Assembly (NCBI RefSeq): GCF_029504695.1
Contig: NZ_JAQFIN010000014.1
Location: forward strand, 1-64,000
Reading direction: 5' to 3'
DNA from: Parabacteroides sp. PF5-6
GTDB taxonomy: Bacteria; Bacteroidota; Bacteroidia; Bacteroidales; Tannerellaceae
DNA length: 64,000 nucleotides
Part shown: in pieces, positions 16,789 to 24,654 of the stretch
Position numbering within the stretch: position 1 is the first letter of the stretch
Layout of the letters: each line of letters opens with the position of its first letter
Made by a program: the position numbers and the translations under genes
The notes under the pieces: generated by a model
Database searches by the model: none
Seen by the model: the letters and a program-made list of their open reading frames with translations, nothing else
Told to the model about the DNA's origin: nothing

Positions 16789-18297
16789 TTAAGCTTGCAA
16801 TGCGCGGTTCAACATATAATAGATCTCGTTGATGCGGAGATCTCTCTTGAAGCTGTCGATGGTGGTGTTTTCGTCGATCACCAGGATCTCGATACCGGCA
16901 ATCTCCGCGTAGTCCTGCCAGTATTCAGCGGTCAGGTCGTAAGAGAAAGCGGAGTGATGCGTGCCTCCTGCCATGATCCAGGCACCGGCGCCAATCTCGA
17001 AATTCGGACGCGGGATCCACAGGGCGGAAGCGACCGGCAGTTTGGGCAGCGGTTTGCTTTGGATACAATCCACTTTGTTGACGATCAGGCGGAAGCGGTT
17101 GCCCATATCCACAATGGTCGAAGCCGTTCCTTCGCCTTCTTTGGAGGTGAATACCAGACGGGCCGGATCGTTCTTGCCACCGATACCCAGTGGGTGTACT
17201 TCCAAGCGGGGTTTTTGCTTCGCGATCATCGGCGATATCTCCAGCATGTGCGCCTGAAGGATGGCGCTGTTTTCTCCGTCGAAGTTCAAGGTGTAGTCTT
17301 CCAGGAAAGAGCAACCTTTCGGCAGGCCTTGTCCCATCACATACATGGTGCGGCAAAGGGCTGCGGTTTTCCAGTCGCCTTCGGCGCCGAAGCCGTATCC
17401 TTCCGCCATCAGGCGTTGGCAAGCCAGGCCGGGAAGCTGGTCGATCCCGTCGAGGTTATCGAAGTGGGTCGTGAACGCTTTCGCGCCGGTTTCTTTCAAC
17501 AGGCGGCGAAGGGCGATCTCGGCAATCGCCGCGTGGCGCACTTGTCCGGCGAAGTGGGCGTTATCCCATGCGCCGGGTGCGATCTCATATTCTTTTTTGT
17601 AGGTGTCGATCAGGGCGTTGATCTCGGCATCGGTCACATCGTTCTGGTAATCGCGCAACTGGGCGATATTACAGAAATCAACGTGGTAGCCTAAACGCAT
17701 CTCGGCTTCAACCTTGTCGCCATCGGTCACGGCTACGTTATTCATCTGATCACCCAGGCGGATCAAACGCATATCCTGTGCGTCAGCCCAGGCAGCGGCT
17801 ACCCGTTGCCAGACGGCGATTTTCTGTTGTGCTTTCTCGTCTTGCCAGTGGCCTACCACGACCTTGCACGGCTTGCGCATGCGGGAGATGATATGTCCGA
17901 ATTCCCGGTCGCCATGTGCCGACTGGTTCAGGTTCATAAAGTCCATATCCATGGTATTCCAGGGAATCTCTTTATTGAACTGGGTGTGGAAGTGGAGTAG
18001 GGGTTTTTTGTAATCTTTCAAACCGTGAATCCACATCTTTGCCGGCGAGAAGGTATGCATCCAAGTGATCACACCCACGCATTTCTCGTCGTTATTCGCT
18101 GCGCGGAAGATCGCAGATACTTCCGCGTTCGAGTTGGCGGTCCCTTTATACACGACCTTGATCGGTAAGTTACCGGAGTTGTTCAATCCCTTAACCATTT
18201 CATTCGAGTGCCCGTCCACCTGAACGACGGCATCCCCTCCGTACAAGAGCTGTGCCCCTGTGACGAACCATACTTCTAAATCTTTGAAATAATCCAT
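16789..18297 (-). CDS. araA: L-arabinose isomerase
   Basis: A 502-residue protein covering the whole AraA family. The metal and catalytic residues are present: Glu in GFGAEGDWK, Glu in LEDYTLNF, His in LEVHPLGIGGK and His in GGTHHSAFS. It converts L-arabinose to L-ribulose in the cytoplasm with a divalent metal. Upstream toward araD is a 239-bp repeat-filled gap, so araA may have additional control, but the gene order and strand support one transcript with araD and araB. Confidence 0.96.
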   Translation of the reverse strand: MDYFKDLEVWFVTGAQLLYGGDAVVQVDGHSNEMVKGLNNSGNLPIKVVYKGTANSNAEVSAIFRAANNDEKCVGVITWMHTFSPAKMWIHGLKDYKKPLLHFHTQFNKEIPWNTMDMDFMNLNQSAHGDREFGHIISRMRKPCKVVVGHWQDEKAQQKIAVWQRVAAAWADAQDMRLIRLGDQMNNVAVTDGDKVEAEMRLGYHVDFCNIAQLRDYQNDVTDAEINALIDTYKKEYEIAPGAWDNAHFAGQVRHAAIAEIALRRLLKETGAKAFTTHFDNLDGIDQLPGLACQRLMAEGYGFGAEGDWKTAALCRTMYVMGQGLPKGCSFLEDYTLNFDGENSAILQAHMLEISPMIAKQKPRLEVHPLGIGGKNDPARLVFTSKEGEGTASTIVDMGNRFRLIVNKVDCIQSKPLPKLPVASALWIPRPNFEIGAGAWIMAGGTHHSAFSYDLTAEYWQDYAEIAGIEILVIDENTTIDSFKRDLRINEIYYMLNRALQA

Positions 18298-18300
18298 TCT

Positions 18301-18540
18301 TTCTTAATTGTTAATTATTAATTGTTAATTGTTAATTGTTAATTGCTTTACGCCTTCGGCTAAGCGATTTCCGCTTCGCTCCAATTCTTAATTCTTAATT
18401 GCTTTACGCCTTCGGCTAAGCGATTTCCGCTTCGCTCCAATTCTTAATTCTTAATTGTTAATTGTTAATTGCTTTACGCCTTCGGCTAAGCGATTTTCGC
18501 TTCGCTCCAATTCTTAATTGTTAATTCTTAATTGCTTTAC
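18301..18540. repeat. repeat tract between araD and araA
   Basis: The unit GCTTTACGCCTTCGGCTAAG, with CGATTTCCGCTTCGCTCC after it, occurs at 18345, 18401 and 18471 (56 and 70 bp apart), with a partial fourth unit reaching the araD stop at 18534. The spacers are runs of TTAATTG/TTAATTC. Each unit can form a small hairpin (GCCTTCGGC). Related units lie near 3255 and 59010. No coding content is seen; effects on araA expression or mRNA processing are possible. Confidence 0.75.
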
Positions 18541-19220
18541 TGCCCATAATAAGCCCCCGGCCCATGCTTCCGGTAAAAATGCTTAGTGATCAGCTCCTTA
18601 TTCATCTGAAGCCCGGGATTGATCAACTGGGAGATAAACGCCATCTTGGCGACCTGCTCCATCACCACCGCGTTATGTACCGCATCATCCGCATCCTTTC
18701 CCCAACTGAACGGCCCATGATTATTCACCAATACCCCGGGAATAAAGACCGGATTAATCTCCTTGAAACGTTCAACGATCACATGGCCCGTTTCTTTTTC
18801 GTATTCACCTTCGATCTCCTGCCGGGTCATTTGGCGGGTACAAGGAATGGCCGCGTTGAAATAGTCGGCATGGGTGGTTCCGATATTCGGAATATCCCTG
18901 CCGGCCTGTGCCCATGAAGTGGCAAATGTGGAATGAGTATGCACAATCCCGCCGATTTCCGGGAAAGCATGATACAAAACCAGATGCGTGGCCGTATCCG
19001 AAGAGGGCTTGAACGTGCCTTCCACGATATTCCCCTCCAGATCCAATACGACCATATCCGACGCCTTCATCTCTTCGTATGAAACGCCGGAAGGCTTGAT
19101 CACCACTAATCCTTTTTCGCGATCGATCGCACTGACATTGCCCCAGGTAAAGATTACCAGATCATGTTTGACCAAATCCAGATTCGCTTTGAATACCTTT
19201 TCTTTTAATTCCTCTACCAT
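18537..19220 (-). CDS. araD: L-ribulose-5-phosphate 4-epimerase
   Basis: A 227-residue class II aldolase-like epimerase. It shows the phosphate-binding [19 protein letters not shown], the zinc ligand region [12 protein letters not shown] and [33 protein letters not shown], and the C-terminal tyrosine-containing YYGQ that AraD enzymes share. It makes D-xylulose-5-phosphate. It is the first gene of the arabinose operon, with a putative palindromic operator about 220-280 bp upstream. Confidence 0.95.
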   Translation of the reverse strand: MVEELKEKVFKANLDLVKHDLVIFTWGNVSAIDREKGLVVIKPSGVSYEEMKASDMVVLDLEGNIVEGTFKPSSDTATHLVLYHAFPEIGGIVHTHSTFATSWAQAGRDIPNIGTTHADYFNAAIPCTRQMTRQEIEGEYEKETGHVIVERFKEINPVFIPGVLVNNHGPFSWGKDADDAVHNAVVMEQVAKMAFISQLINPGLQMNKELITKHFYRKHGPGAYYGQ

Positions 19221-19440
19221 AACTTAACTCTATCTCTGTTAAAAATAACTGATTCACTGTGAAATAATCGCCAATAAGTGGAGTGTTTTCTACTTGATTC
19301 GCTTGTGGGTGTGAAATTAACACTTTATCCCGTTCTCTTGCTGTAACTATTATATGTTATAAAGCAGGATTACGAAACTTCTCTGTTTTTAACGTGAGTT
19401 AAGAAACGAAGAACAGTAAGGAATATTTCTTCTTTTTGCT

Positions 19441-19506
19441 GGGACTATTTGTTTGTTGATAACCGTCAACACATTTGTTGACAATTGTCAACAAGTGAAT
19501 AGTCCC
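19441..19506. promoter_or_regulatory. candidate operator: two 20-bp palindromes 22 bp apart
   Basis: TTGTTGACAATTGTCAACAA (19475-19494) is a perfect palindrome. A weaker copy starts 22 bp earlier (19453). The pair is framed by the inverted ends GGGACTATT (19441) and AATAGTCCC (ending 19506). Position upstream of araD suggests an AraR site. However, an inverted copy of the whole unit lies at 61889-61954 beside an anion-channel gene, so it may be another regulator's site or a repeat element. Confidence 0.5.
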
Positions 19507-19614
19507 AACAGTAGGCTGAAATACAGCTGCGTATAAGCTTCTCGTTTTTTGCCTCAAATAGAAGAGGGGCGCACGTCTGAGGACACGTGCCGAAATTCAT
19601 CATGTCGTGTGATT

Positions 19615-19655
19615 AACAAAAAATGCAGCATGGGTAGACCCGATGCTGCATTTTA
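19615..19655 (-). terminator. Rho-independent terminator after araR
   Basis: On the minus strand AAATGCAGCAT pairs with ATGCTGCATTT around an 11-nt loop and runs into TTTTTTGTT. It lies 80 bp past the araR stop codon, separating araR from the araD operon. Confidence 0.8.
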
Positions 19656-19681
19656 AAATTGTATATTATATAATGAAAGAA

Positions 19682-19735
19682 ATAGTATGGAAATAGTATG
19701 GGAATACTATGGGAATAGTATGGGAATACTATGGT
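19682..19735. repeat. 11-bp tandem repeat abutting the araR stop
   Basis: ATAGTATGGGA and ATACTATGGGA alternate at 19682, 19693, 19704, 19715 and 19726, exactly 11 bp (one helical turn) apart; the pair repeats every 22 bp. It ends at the araR stop codon. Confidence 0.75.
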
Positions 19736-20427
19736 CAGAGGCTAAAATAAAAGCCTTGCTCCAGGAGGTGGTCGTACTTTTCTTTATTAAACATATAATA
19801 GAAAGCGCCGCGTTTGGAGTTTTTCTTGTCTTTCTCGTCCAGTTTTTCCAGGATATCCATGGCGTTAAGTTTTTTACGGAAGTTACGCTTGTCGAGTGGT
19901 GTTTGATAGATAGCTTCATACAAGCATTGCAGTTGCGGCAGCGTGAATTTCTCGGGCAGGAGGTTGAATCCGATCGGGCGGGTTGCCGCTTTGCGTTTCA
20001 GGCGCGAAAGAGCGTCGTGTAACATTTTGTTATGGTCGAAGATCAGGGTCGGTACTTCGGTCACCTTGGTCCATTTGGCATTGTATTGTTCCAATAGTTC
20101 TTGGGAGAAATCATTCATATTGACCAAAGCGTAATAGGCAGCGGAGATCACACGTTCGCCATAATCGCGGGTGACTTCTCCGTAGGCGCCAATCTGTTCC
20201 ATGAAGATATTATCGATGCCGGTGCAGTCGGTCAATACACGTGTTGCCGCTTCGTCCAAACCTTCTTCCGACCGGACAAAGCCCCCCATAAGCGACCATT
20301 CTCCTTTCATCGGTTCGAAATTACGTTTGTAGAGTAATACATTAAGCTCATTGTTGTTGAAACCTAAGATAATACAGTCTACAGCAACATAGAATTTGAC
20401 TTGTTCTTGATAAAACGCAGCTGACAT
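19735..20427 (-). CDS. araR: Nudix-fold transcriptional regulator of arabinose use
   Basis: A 230-residue protein of the NrtR-like class: an N-terminal Nudix fold (about 10-140) and a C-terminal winged helix (about 150-230, with FTLPQLQCLYEAIYQ and RNFRKKLNAMDIL). The Nudix box GGFVRSEEGLDEAATRVLTD lacks the catalytic RE and EE pairs, so it should sense a ligand and not hydrolyse. In Bacteroides thetaiotaomicron a protein of this kind, AraR, represses arabinose genes and releases DNA with L-arabinose. Its place directly upstream of araDAB supports the same role here. Confidence 0.88.
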   Translation of the reverse strand: MSAAFYQEQVKFYVAVDCIILGFNNNELNVLLYKRNFEPMKGEWSLMGGFVRSEEGLDEAATRVLTDCTGIDNIFMEQIGAYGEVTRDYGERVISAAYYALVNMNDFSQELLEQYNAKWTKVTEVPTLIFDHNKMLHDALSRLKRKAATRPIGFNLLPEKFTLPQLQCLYEAIYQTPLDKRNFRKKLNAMDILEKLDEKDKKNSKRGAFYYMFNKEKYDHLLEQGFYFSL

Positions 20428-20515
20428 GATATGTTTATTTTTTAGTAGTTAGTAGATAGAAAATGAGGATGTCTCAAGCCGTATAAGTAAGCAAAGCCCG
20501 AAGGGCTTTAATGTT

Positions 20516-20644
20516 GATAACCCCGGGTGTAAACCCGGGGTGAATGACTTCCCACTCAAAGCAACCCCGAAGCGGGTTGAACCCACTTCGGGGTTCAAGG
20601 AGAGGGAGGTGATTCTTTACCCCGGGTTTGCACCCGGGGTTATC
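20516..20644. repeat. GC-rich inverted repeat upstream of araR
   Basis: Arms 20516-20541 and 20619-20644 (GATAACCCCGGGTG...) are reverse complements with one mismatch. Each arm is itself near-palindromic (ACCCCGGG/CCCGGGGT), and a third inverted pair (AACCCCGAAGCGGGTT / AACCCACTTCGGGGTT) lies between. The 276-bp gap between galK and araR contains nothing else recognised. The gap lies 3' of galK and 5' of araR, so it may act as a terminator for galK. Confidence 0.7.
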
Positions 20645-20703
20645 TACATTTTACCCCATTCGGGGTAATCGCTTACCAAAGGACGCAGAGGCTTTTGATA
20701 CAA

Positions 20704-21834
20704 TTAGGCTAATTGACGGGCTCCGTCGCTGATCACGACCGGATACATCTTCGGTTCGAATCCGAATTTTGCTTTATACTCGGCAAATGCTTTCTGGATG
20801 AAGGCATCATACAGTTCGTCTTTCACCAGGTTGATCGTACATCCACCGAAACCGCCACCCATAACACGTGAGCCGGTTACGCCGCAGGCTTTGGCCACGT
20901 CGTTGAGGAAGTCGAGCTCTTCGCAGCTTACTTCATACAACTTGCTCATGCCGTGATGTGTTTCATACATCTTTTGGCCTACTGTTTCGTAATCATCTTT
21001 TTCCAATGCGTCGCAAACATCGAGTACGCGTTGTTTTTCTTCGATTACATATTTAGCACGCATATAGTCTTCTTCCGTGATTTCCGCTTTTACGCCTTCG
21101 AGCATTTCGATCGTTGCATCGCGCAGGAATTCAACATTCAGTTTGGCAGCTACGCGTTCGCAGGATTCCCGGCGTTTGTTGTACGGAGAGTCCACCAATT
21201 CGTGTTTAGCCAGTGTGTCGAGCAATACGAGTTTGTAGCCTTTTGGGTTGAACGGGAAATACTTGTATTCCAACGAACGGCAATCCAAACGGATCAGGCT
21301 GCCTTTTTTACCGAAGATAGAGGCAAACTGGTCCATGATCCCACATTTCACACCCACGTAGTTGTGTTCGGTGGATTGGCCGATCTTTGCCAGTTCGAAC
21401 TTATCGATACCCAATTTGAAGAGTTCGTTCAATGCGAAAGCATAGGTGCTTTCCAAAGCTGCAGACGAAGACATTCCGGCACCCAGGGGCACATCACCGG
21501 CAAATACGGTATCGAAACCGTGGATCTCTCCACCTCTTTTGATGATCTCGCGGCATACACCGAAGATATATTTCGCCCAACCGGCTGCGGGCAGATCGTT
21601 TTCATTCAATCCGAATTCAGCGTAATCGTCCAAATCGACTGAGTATGCGCGTACCTTATCTGTTCCGTTCAATTTGATTTCGGCGATCATACCTTTATCG
21701 ATCGCGCCAGGGAATACGAAGCCGCCATTGTAGTCGGTGTGTTCGCCGATCAGGTTGATACGGCCCGGAGAGGCGAATACACTGCCTTCCGTGTTGAAGT
21801 GTTCTTGAAATTTAGTTCTTATTTTCTGTTGCAT
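20704..21834 (-). CDS. galK: galactokinase
   Basis: A 376-residue GHMP kinase. The galactokinase signature PGRINLIGEHTDYNGG is near residue 24, the ATP-binding PLGAGMSSSAALES near 115, and the C-terminal GSRVMGGGFGGCTI near 330. It phosphorylates alpha-D-galactose to galactose-1-phosphate. It follows the MFS permease and galM on the same strand, a common Bacteroidales galactose set. No galT is seen in the window. Confidence 0.95.
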   Translation of the reverse strand: MQQKIRTKFQEHFNTEGSVFASPGRINLIGEHTDYNGGFVFPGAIDKGMIAEIKLNGTDKVRAYSVDLDDYAEFGLNENDLPAAGWAKYIFGVCREIIKRGGEIHGFDTVFAGDVPLGAGMSSSAALESTYAFALNELFKLGIDKFELAKIGQSTEHNYVGVKCGIMDQFASIFGKKGSLIRLDCRSLEYKYFPFNPKGYKLVLLDTLAKHELVDSPYNKRRESCERVAAKLNVEFLRDATIEMLEGVKAEITEEDYMRAKYVIEEKQRVLDVCDALEKDDYETVGQKMYETHHGMSKLYEVSCEELDFLNDVAKACGVTGSRVMGGGFGGCTINLVKDELYDAFIQKAFAEYKAKFGFEPKMYPVVISDGARQLA

Positions 21835-21904
21835 AACTGTTAATGTTTTACTGTTTGTACTCTAAAGTAGAGTGTCGAAAATACGTCTTTTCTTTGATTA
21901 AACA

Positions 21905-21965
21905 TTGAGACACGAAGCACATAGATCTCTTTTATGATAGCTCTGCGTGGTCTTCGTGTCTCTTT
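21905..21965. repeat. hairpin repeat between permease and galK
   Basis: GAGACACGAAG (near 21907) pairs with CTTCGTGTCTC (ending near 21962) across a partly complementary 35-nt interior. A T-run follows on the plus strand. It may attenuate or stabilise mRNA between the permease and galK genes. Confidence 0.5.
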
Positions 21966-22010
21966 TTTAACTAACTATATTTTCTTTTTGAATATATACC
22001 TTCTGTTGGA

Positions 22011-23324
22011 TTAGTCAACTGAAATGTCTTTGTTTACATTTTTGCTACCGATAAGTGCGTAGTACAGCATATAAGCCAGACCGGCGATCGGAACAAGGTA
22101 AGAAACCATATAAGTAGAAATATCAGCTACCCAGTTCTGGATCAACGGCAGGATACCCCCACCGACAACCATCATCATAAAGATACCTGAACCGGCTGCA
22201 GTATATTTACCCAGTCCTTCAGTTGCCAGGTTGAAGATGCTACCCCACATGATGGAAGTACACAACCCGCAAAGAACGAGCAACAAGGCGCTCAGCGGAA
22301 CCAATTGCATCGCGAAGCCTGAGCCTGTAAATACCGGCATAGAAACAGTTGTAGTGATCGGTGAAATCATTGCACCTACGATCAGGGCGATACCTAAACC
22401 GGAAGCAGACATCAACATCACCTTGCTGGACACTTTACCTCCGATCATACTTCCCAGGAAGCGTCCGCAAAGCATCAGGAACCAGTATGTTCCGGCAACG
22501 AAACCGGCAACGGTAGCACCCAAGCCTGCTGCGTTCGGGTCGGCAAGGAAGAAGTTCAATGTACCGGGGATACCTACTTCAACACCTACATAAACGAAGA
22601 TGGCGATCGTTCCCAATACGAAGTGACGGAAAGCCCAAGGGCTTCTTTCGTACACGATATTGCCTTTCTTCTTGTCGGCATCCGGATCGACGATAGGAAC
22701 CATAGCCAGGATCAGGAAGGCAACAGCAAATACAGCCATCGCGATATAGAGTACCAGGTTCACGTCGGACATCGCTGTGTCTTTCGTTACTTCACCGATC
22801 AATGCACCGACGAACATTGGAGTCAATGTACCGGTCAATGAGTTACATGTTCCACCAATCTGGATCAATTGGTTACCTTTGTTACCCCCGCCACCGAGCA
22901 GGTTCAACATCGGGTTAACTACTGTATTGAGCATACAGACAGAGAAACCGGCGATAAATGCACCCAGCAGATAAAGGAAGAAGTTAGCAGGCAGACCGAA
23001 CAGTTGAGAGTCAACGCCCACTTTTCCGGATAAGAACTGCGTGAATACACCCAGTAAACCAACTGCGATGGCTAATAAAGCAGTTTTCTTGTAACCGATT
23101 TTCAATAAAAGTCTACCCGCCGGGATACCCATAAACAGATAAGCGGCAAAGTTCATCATGTTACCCATCATACCGAGGAAGTTCGATCCTTCAATACCCG
23201 GTTGGTTTTTCCATATTACTCCGATAGGAGCTGCGAGATTTGTAACAAATGAAATCATCGCAAAAAGGAACATCATCGTGATAATAGCAATGATGCTACC
23301 GTTTTGTTGTTTTTGTTGTGTCAT
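22011..23324 (-). CDS. MFS sugar permease (GluP/FucP type)
   Basis: A 437-residue protein with about 12 hydrophobic segments, of the FucP/GluP-like major facilitator class used by Bacteroidales for hexose uptake. Features include FAYFMGIPAGRLL-like packing in TM2 (LFMGIPAGRLLLKIGYKKTA) and CGRFLGSMIGGKVSSKV in the second half. Between galM and galK it most likely carries galactose and/or glucose by proton symport. Substrate is inferred from neighbours only. Confidence 0.85.
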   Translation of the reverse strand: MTQQKQQNGSIIAIITMMFLFAMISFVTNLAAPIGVIWKNQPGIEGSNFLGMMGNMMNFAAYLFMGIPAGRLLLKIGYKKTALLAIAVGLLGVFTQFLSGKVGVDSQLFGLPANFFLYLLGAFIAGFSVCMLNTVVNPMLNLLGGGGNKGNQLIQIGGTCNSLTGTLTPMFVGALIGEVTKDTAMSDVNLVLYIAMAVFAVAFLILAMVPIVDPDADKKKGNIVYERSPWAFRHFVLGTIAIFVYVGVEVGIPGTLNFFLADPNAAGLGATVAGFVAGTYWFLMLCGRFLGSMIGGKVSSKVMLMSASGLGIALIVGAMISPITTTVSMPVFTGSGFAMQLVPLSALLLVLCGLCTSIMWGSIFNLATEGLGKYTAAGSGIFMMMVVGGGILPLIQNWVADISTYMVSYLVPIAGLAYMLYYALIGSKNVNKDISVD

Positions 23325-23370
23325 AAAATAATGTTTTTAGTTATTAGTAGATAGATTTATTTCTTTGAAT

Positions 23371-24459
23371 TTACTTCTCAATGTTGAAAGAAAATAGGGT
23401 GGTGCTTTTGAATATTTCTCCCGGACGCAATACGGTGGTCGGGTATTCCGGTTTGTTCGGACTGTCGGGGAAATGCTGTGTTTCCAGACATAATGCTGCC
23501 CGTTCGGGATAACGCTGTCCACTCTTGCCTTCGAAATTGCCGGTCATCCAGTTGCCGGTATACAGTTGTACGCCCGGTTCGGTGGTGAAAAGTTCGAGAA
23601 CAATGCCTGTTTTGGGCGAAGAACAGCGGGCGCTACGTGTCGCTAAGCCGTCTACTCCTTCTTCCTTATTTAATATATAGGTATGATCGTAGCCTTTGCC
23701 GAAGATCAATTGCTCAAAGCTGTCATTGATGCGGGCGCCCACTTCATGCGGCGTGCGGAAATCCATCGGCGTGCCTTCAACCTTTTCTTTCGGGCCGTAA
23801 GGAATAGCCGTATTGTCGGTCGGCAGATAATAGTCGGCATTGATTTCCAACAGATGATCGCCGATATACGGATCGCCGGCTCCGGAGAGATTGAAGTAGG
23901 AGTGGTTGGTCAGATTGAGTACGGTCGGTTTGTCGGTGGTTGCTTCGTATTGGAGGCACACTTCGTTATCGTCCGAAAGGAAATAACGCAGGGTGGTCTT
24001 CAGCGTACCGGGGAAACCTTCTTCGCCGTCGGCGGAGGTGTAGGTCAGGACTACGGTCTGTTCGTCTATTTGCTCCATATCCCAGACTACGGCATTGAAG
24101 CCTTTGATCCCGCCATGCAGGTTGTTCGGGCCGTTATTGATGGCCAGTTTATCGTAAACTACCCCGTCTAAGGTGAATTTGCCGTTGGCAATCCGGTTGC
24201 CATATCTTCCACAGATCGCACCGAAATAAGGTTCTTCCGATTTCAGATAATCGTCCATGTTTTGATGGCCCGTAACCACGTCCACCATTTTCCCGTTCCG
24301 GTCAGGGACCATAAGGGAAACTATTTTAGCACCGTAATTGGTAATTGTGACTTCACAACCTTGTTCATTTGTTAATACACAGAGAGTTGTCTTTTTTCCA
24401 TCGACGAGCTTCTCGAAATCCTTTATTTGCAAGCCCGACAGGGTATTGTCTTTTTTCAT
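23371..24459 (-). CDS. galM: aldose 1-epimerase (galactose mutarotase)
   Basis: A 362-residue protein of the GalM family. Key residues visible are the His in NNLHGGIKGFNA, the His in LNLTNHSYFNLSG, and the catalytic Glu in CLETQHFPDSPNKPEYP. It interconverts alpha and beta anomers so that galactose can enter galactokinase. First gene of the galM-permease-galK series and divergent from the GH51 gene. No signal peptide is seen, so it is probably cytoplasmic. Confidence 0.93.
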   Translation of the reverse strand: MKKDNTLSGLQIKDFEKLVDGKKTTLCVLTNEQGCEVTITNYGAKIVSLMVPDRNGKMVDVVTGHQNMDDYLKSEEPYFGAICGRYGNRIANGKFTLDGVVYDKLAINNGPNNLHGGIKGFNAVVWDMEQIDEQTVVLTYTSADGEEGFPGTLKTTLRYFLSDDNEVCLQYEATTDKPTVLNLTNHSYFNLSGAGDPYIGDHLLEINADYYLPTDNTAIPYGPKEKVEGTPMDFRTPHEVGARINDSFEQLIFGKGYDHTYILNKEEGVDGLATRSARCSSPKTGIVLELFTTEPGVQLYTGNWMTGNFEGKSGQRYPERAALCLETQHFPDSPNKPEYPTTVLRPGEIFKSTTLFSFNIEK

Positions 24460-24607
24460 TTACACTATAACTTTATGATCCAAATTGCGTGTAAAAGTAC
24501 AGACTTCTCGGTATTAAAATTTCAATCAAAATATGTTCTATAGCATGGTTTAACTTTTGTACACGATTAAAATGCTTTTTATCCACCCGAATAGAAAGTT
24601 ATTAGTG

Positions 24608-24615
24608 TATATTTG
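24608..24615 (+). promoter_or_regulatory. -7 element of the GH51 gene (TATATTTG)
   Basis: TATATTTG matches TAnnTTTG and lies 39 bp before the ATG at 24655. A -33 TTTG is not evident at the right distance. Its position also shows that an upstream in-frame TTG at 24613 cannot be the start. Confidence 0.6.
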
Positions 24616-24654
24616 CGACTAAATAGTTATTTATTCACTGAAAAGCACTTTTAT

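Larger units (their letters stand above)
19221..19734. other. araD upstream region: palindromes, terminator, 11-bp repeats
   Basis: No gene is seen. From left to right it holds the leader of araD (no clear TAnnTTTG found), a complex palindrome (19441-19506), a small GGCGCACG hairpin near 19568-19591, a minus-strand terminator serving araR (19615-19655), and an 11-bp tandem repeat (19682-19735). Confidence 0.65.
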
